Shown in pieces: positions 62,576 through 64,000 of a stretch of DNA of 64,000 nucleotides. Numbering within the stretch: the first letter of the stretch is position 1; each line of letters starts with the position of its first letter. A program made the position numbers and the translations under genes. Below the pieces are notes generated by a model, which was not told the origin of the DNA, searched no databases, and worked only from the letters and a program-made list of their open reading frames with translations. Source of the DNA: Vicugna pacos (taxonomy: Eukaryota; Chordata; Mammalia; Artiodactyla; Camelidae); contig NC_133002.1 of assembly GCF_048564905.1 (NCBI RefSeq), forward strand, positions 26,588,501-26,652,500, written 5' to 3'.

Positions 62576-62788
62576 CGTTCTGAGGAGAAAATTCAGCCGT
62601 GCAGCATCCTCTCCGAGCTCTACGAGTTGATCGGCTTCCACTGCAAGTCCACCTTCTTCAAGCGGGTGGCCCCCGTGCGGCACGCGGCCCCCGGCATCCT
62701 GGAGCCTGGCGGGAAGGCCTGCTCCCGACTCCTCCTGCAGACGCTTCCTGGCTACAGTCTGTCACTGGACTTGCAGGACTTCAGCAAA
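62576..62788 (+). pseudogene. TRAPPC9 (pseudogene): TRAPPC9 exon 7-like, frame open
   Basis: The segment follows a pyrimidine tract ending in TTCAG. It reads [26 protein letters not shown], then [14 protein letters not shown] and DFSK, about 71 codons with no stop. By eye about 51 of 71 residues match the human exon; one Glu codon is missing. This is the best preserved exon. The expected junction after AGCAA has no GT directly adjacent; the nearest GT is two bases on, so the donor is doubtful. Without it the frame runs on to a stop at about 62822. It is GC-rich compared with its surroundings, as the parental exon would be. Confidence 0.88.
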
Positions 62789-62885
62789 TGTGTTGGAACT
62801 AAAACATTGCTTCAGCCCCATTAACCATGCCTGGTTTGGGCCCTGCTGTCCTGCCTCATCAGGGTGAATCTTGATTCATTTAGAA

Positions 62886-63084
62886 CAGGGCTCAGCAGAC
62901 TTTTCCTTTCAAGGGCTTGGGGGTAAATATTTCAGGGTCTGAAAACCTCCTGATCTCTGGTGCAGCTGCTCAGCTCTACTGTTTAGATGCCAGAACAGCC
63001 AGATAGTCCACACACCCATAGAGCTTTATTAACAGCGGTGGCTGGGGCTGGATTGGGTGTATGAACTGCAGTTTGCCCCCACAG
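62886..63084. mobile_element. hAT-type non-autonomous DNA transposon (MER-type MITE)
   Basis: It starts CAGGGCTCAGCAGACTTTTCC and ends near GCAGTTTGCCCCCACAG, matching the inverted ends of the family whose consensus begins CAGGGGTCGGCAAACT. An internal GGTAAATATTTCAGG motif agrees. No 8-bp target duplication survives. It lies just after the exon 7-like segment. Confidence 0.7.
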
Positions 63085-64000
63085 CCTCCTCAATATTGAC
63101 ACCTGCACCAGAGTGTACATTTGTGACAATGGGTGAACTTACACTGACATGTCATCATCACCCATAGCCCATAGTTGACACTAGGATTTACACATTGTGT
63201 TGTGCACTCTGTGGGTTTGGACAGATGTACAATGACATGTATCCACCATCACAGCATCATACAGAGTCGTCTGTCTTAGTGACCTTAAAATGCTCCGTGC
63301 TGCACCTCATTCATTGCTCTTTCCCCTCTAGCCTCTGGCAGCCACTGATCTTTCAGTCTCTGTGTTTTTCCCTTTCCCAGAACACCATACAGTTGGAATC
63401 AGACAGTTGCTGAAACTTCCCAGATTGGCTTCTTTCACTTGGTAATATGCATTTAAGGTTCCTCCATGTCTTTCCATTCCTTGATAACTCATTTCATTTT
63501 AGCACCAAATAATAGTCCATTTTCTGGCGGGACCACAGTTTATTTATCCATTCACCTACTGAAGAAGAGCTTAGTTGCTTCTGAATCCTGTTGAGTATGA
63601 ATAAAGCTGCTATTAACATCTGTATGCAGATTTGTGTGTGAACATAAGTTTCCATTTCATCGAGTAAACACCAAGGAGCACAGTTGCCGGATCATATGTT
63701 AGAATTACGTCTAGCTCTGTAAAAAATTGCCAGACCGTCTTCCAAAGTACCTGGGCCATTTTTCATTCCCACCAACAATGCATTATAATTTCTGGTGCTC
63801 CACATCCTCACCAGCATTCGGTGCTGTCAGTGTTCTGCATTTTGGCAGTTCTGACAGGTGTGCAGTGGTATCTCGCTGTTTCAGTCTGCATCCCCTTGAT
63901 GACAGGTGCTGTGGAGCATCTTTCCAAAGGCTTCTTTGGCATCCAGATTTCTTCTTTGATGAGGTGTGTGTTCAGGCATTTTGCTCATTTTTAATCAGGT
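63085..64000 (-). repeat. L1M fragment (antisense), runs off the window
   Basis: It is the antisense order of an old L1 3' half: AACACCATACAGTTGGAATC, CTTGGTAATATGCATTTAAG, AATAAAGCTGCTATTAACAT, TTGATGACAGGTGCTGTGG. Confidence 0.8.

Larger units (their letters stand above)
8865..62788 (+). pseudogene. TRAPPC9 (pseudogene): TRAPPC9 (NIBP) unprocessed duplicate pseudogene, 5' part
   Basis: Five separate segments match consecutive parts of the TRAPPC9 N-terminal third, in order and on one strand. They are separated by multi-kilobase introns and mostly flanked by AG acceptors and GT donors. TRAPPC9 is a subunit of the TRAPPII complex, which acts in Golgi vesicle tethering and Rab activation. The introns rule out a retroposed copy, so this is a genomic duplicate. 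It is broken: two frameshifts and codon losses in the start exon, a donor reading AT instead of GT after the next exon, frame loss in two later exons, one exon not found, and about 65-72% amino-acid identity to the human protein as I remember it, where functional mammalian orthologues are far more similar. The promoter CpG island is retained. The remaining exons of the parent gene would lie beyond the window. An alternative is the true locus with sequencing errors, which is unlikely given the spread of damage. Confidence 0.88.

Noticed and set aside
1-64000. CRISPR arrays, bacterial operons, phage or plasmid features
   Set aside because: The window is mammalian by its SINE, L1, MIR and LTR content; no spaced identical repeats or bacterial gene structure are present.

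Overview
This looks like nuclear DNA of an artiodactyl mammal, most likely a camelid. Several copies of a tRNA-derived SINE matching the camelid (vic-1 type) consensus as I remember it are present, together with artiodactyl-type L1 3' ends, MIR, old L1M, and class I and class II endogenous retrovirus LTRs. No intact protein-coding gene is visible. Almost every long reading frame is explained by L1 remnants, by a GC-rich CpG island, or by chance.

The main content is a broken but unprocessed (intron-containing) duplicate of TRAPPC9 (NIBP, a subunit of the TRAPPII trafficking complex), on the + strand from about 8.9 to 62.8 kb. It has a CpG-island promoter with a perfect NRF1 palindrome (8865-8876) and a proposed non-coding first exon ending at a consensus donor (9605). 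Five coding exons follow, at 13683-14255, 22513-22623, 38721-38841, 45474-45600 and 62576-62788. They keep the order and roughly the boundaries of the parent gene, but carry frameshifts, codon losses, a lost splice donor and many substitutions. One expected exon of about 52 codons, between 22.6 and 38.7 kb, was not found. Exon numbering is mine and follows the human protein from memory.

The pseudogene is bracketed by a direct segmental duplication. About 6.5 kb at the left edge (1-6516) reappears at 54329-60836 inside the intron before the last recognised exon, at about 89% identity by eye. Both copies contain the same antisense L1 pair, the same 140-bp TA-flanked MITE and the same SINE, so those insertions came before the duplication. 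Copy B lies within a TRAPPC9-pseudogene intron, so copy A may be the tail of a second, upstream partial copy. Copy A's homology stops exactly at a stub of a class I LTR.

The rest is intron or flank filled with ordinary repeats. There are four well-delimited solo LTRs (7818-8222, 43774-44313, 48841-49260, 52453-52862), a further LTR at 7298-7780 and one near 51661-52266. There are also L1/L1M fragments, MIRs, SINEs and microsatellites. I found no RNA gene, no CRISPR array and no clearly novel system. The points most worth following are the retained CpG-island promoter on a dead gene copy and the predicted tandem array.
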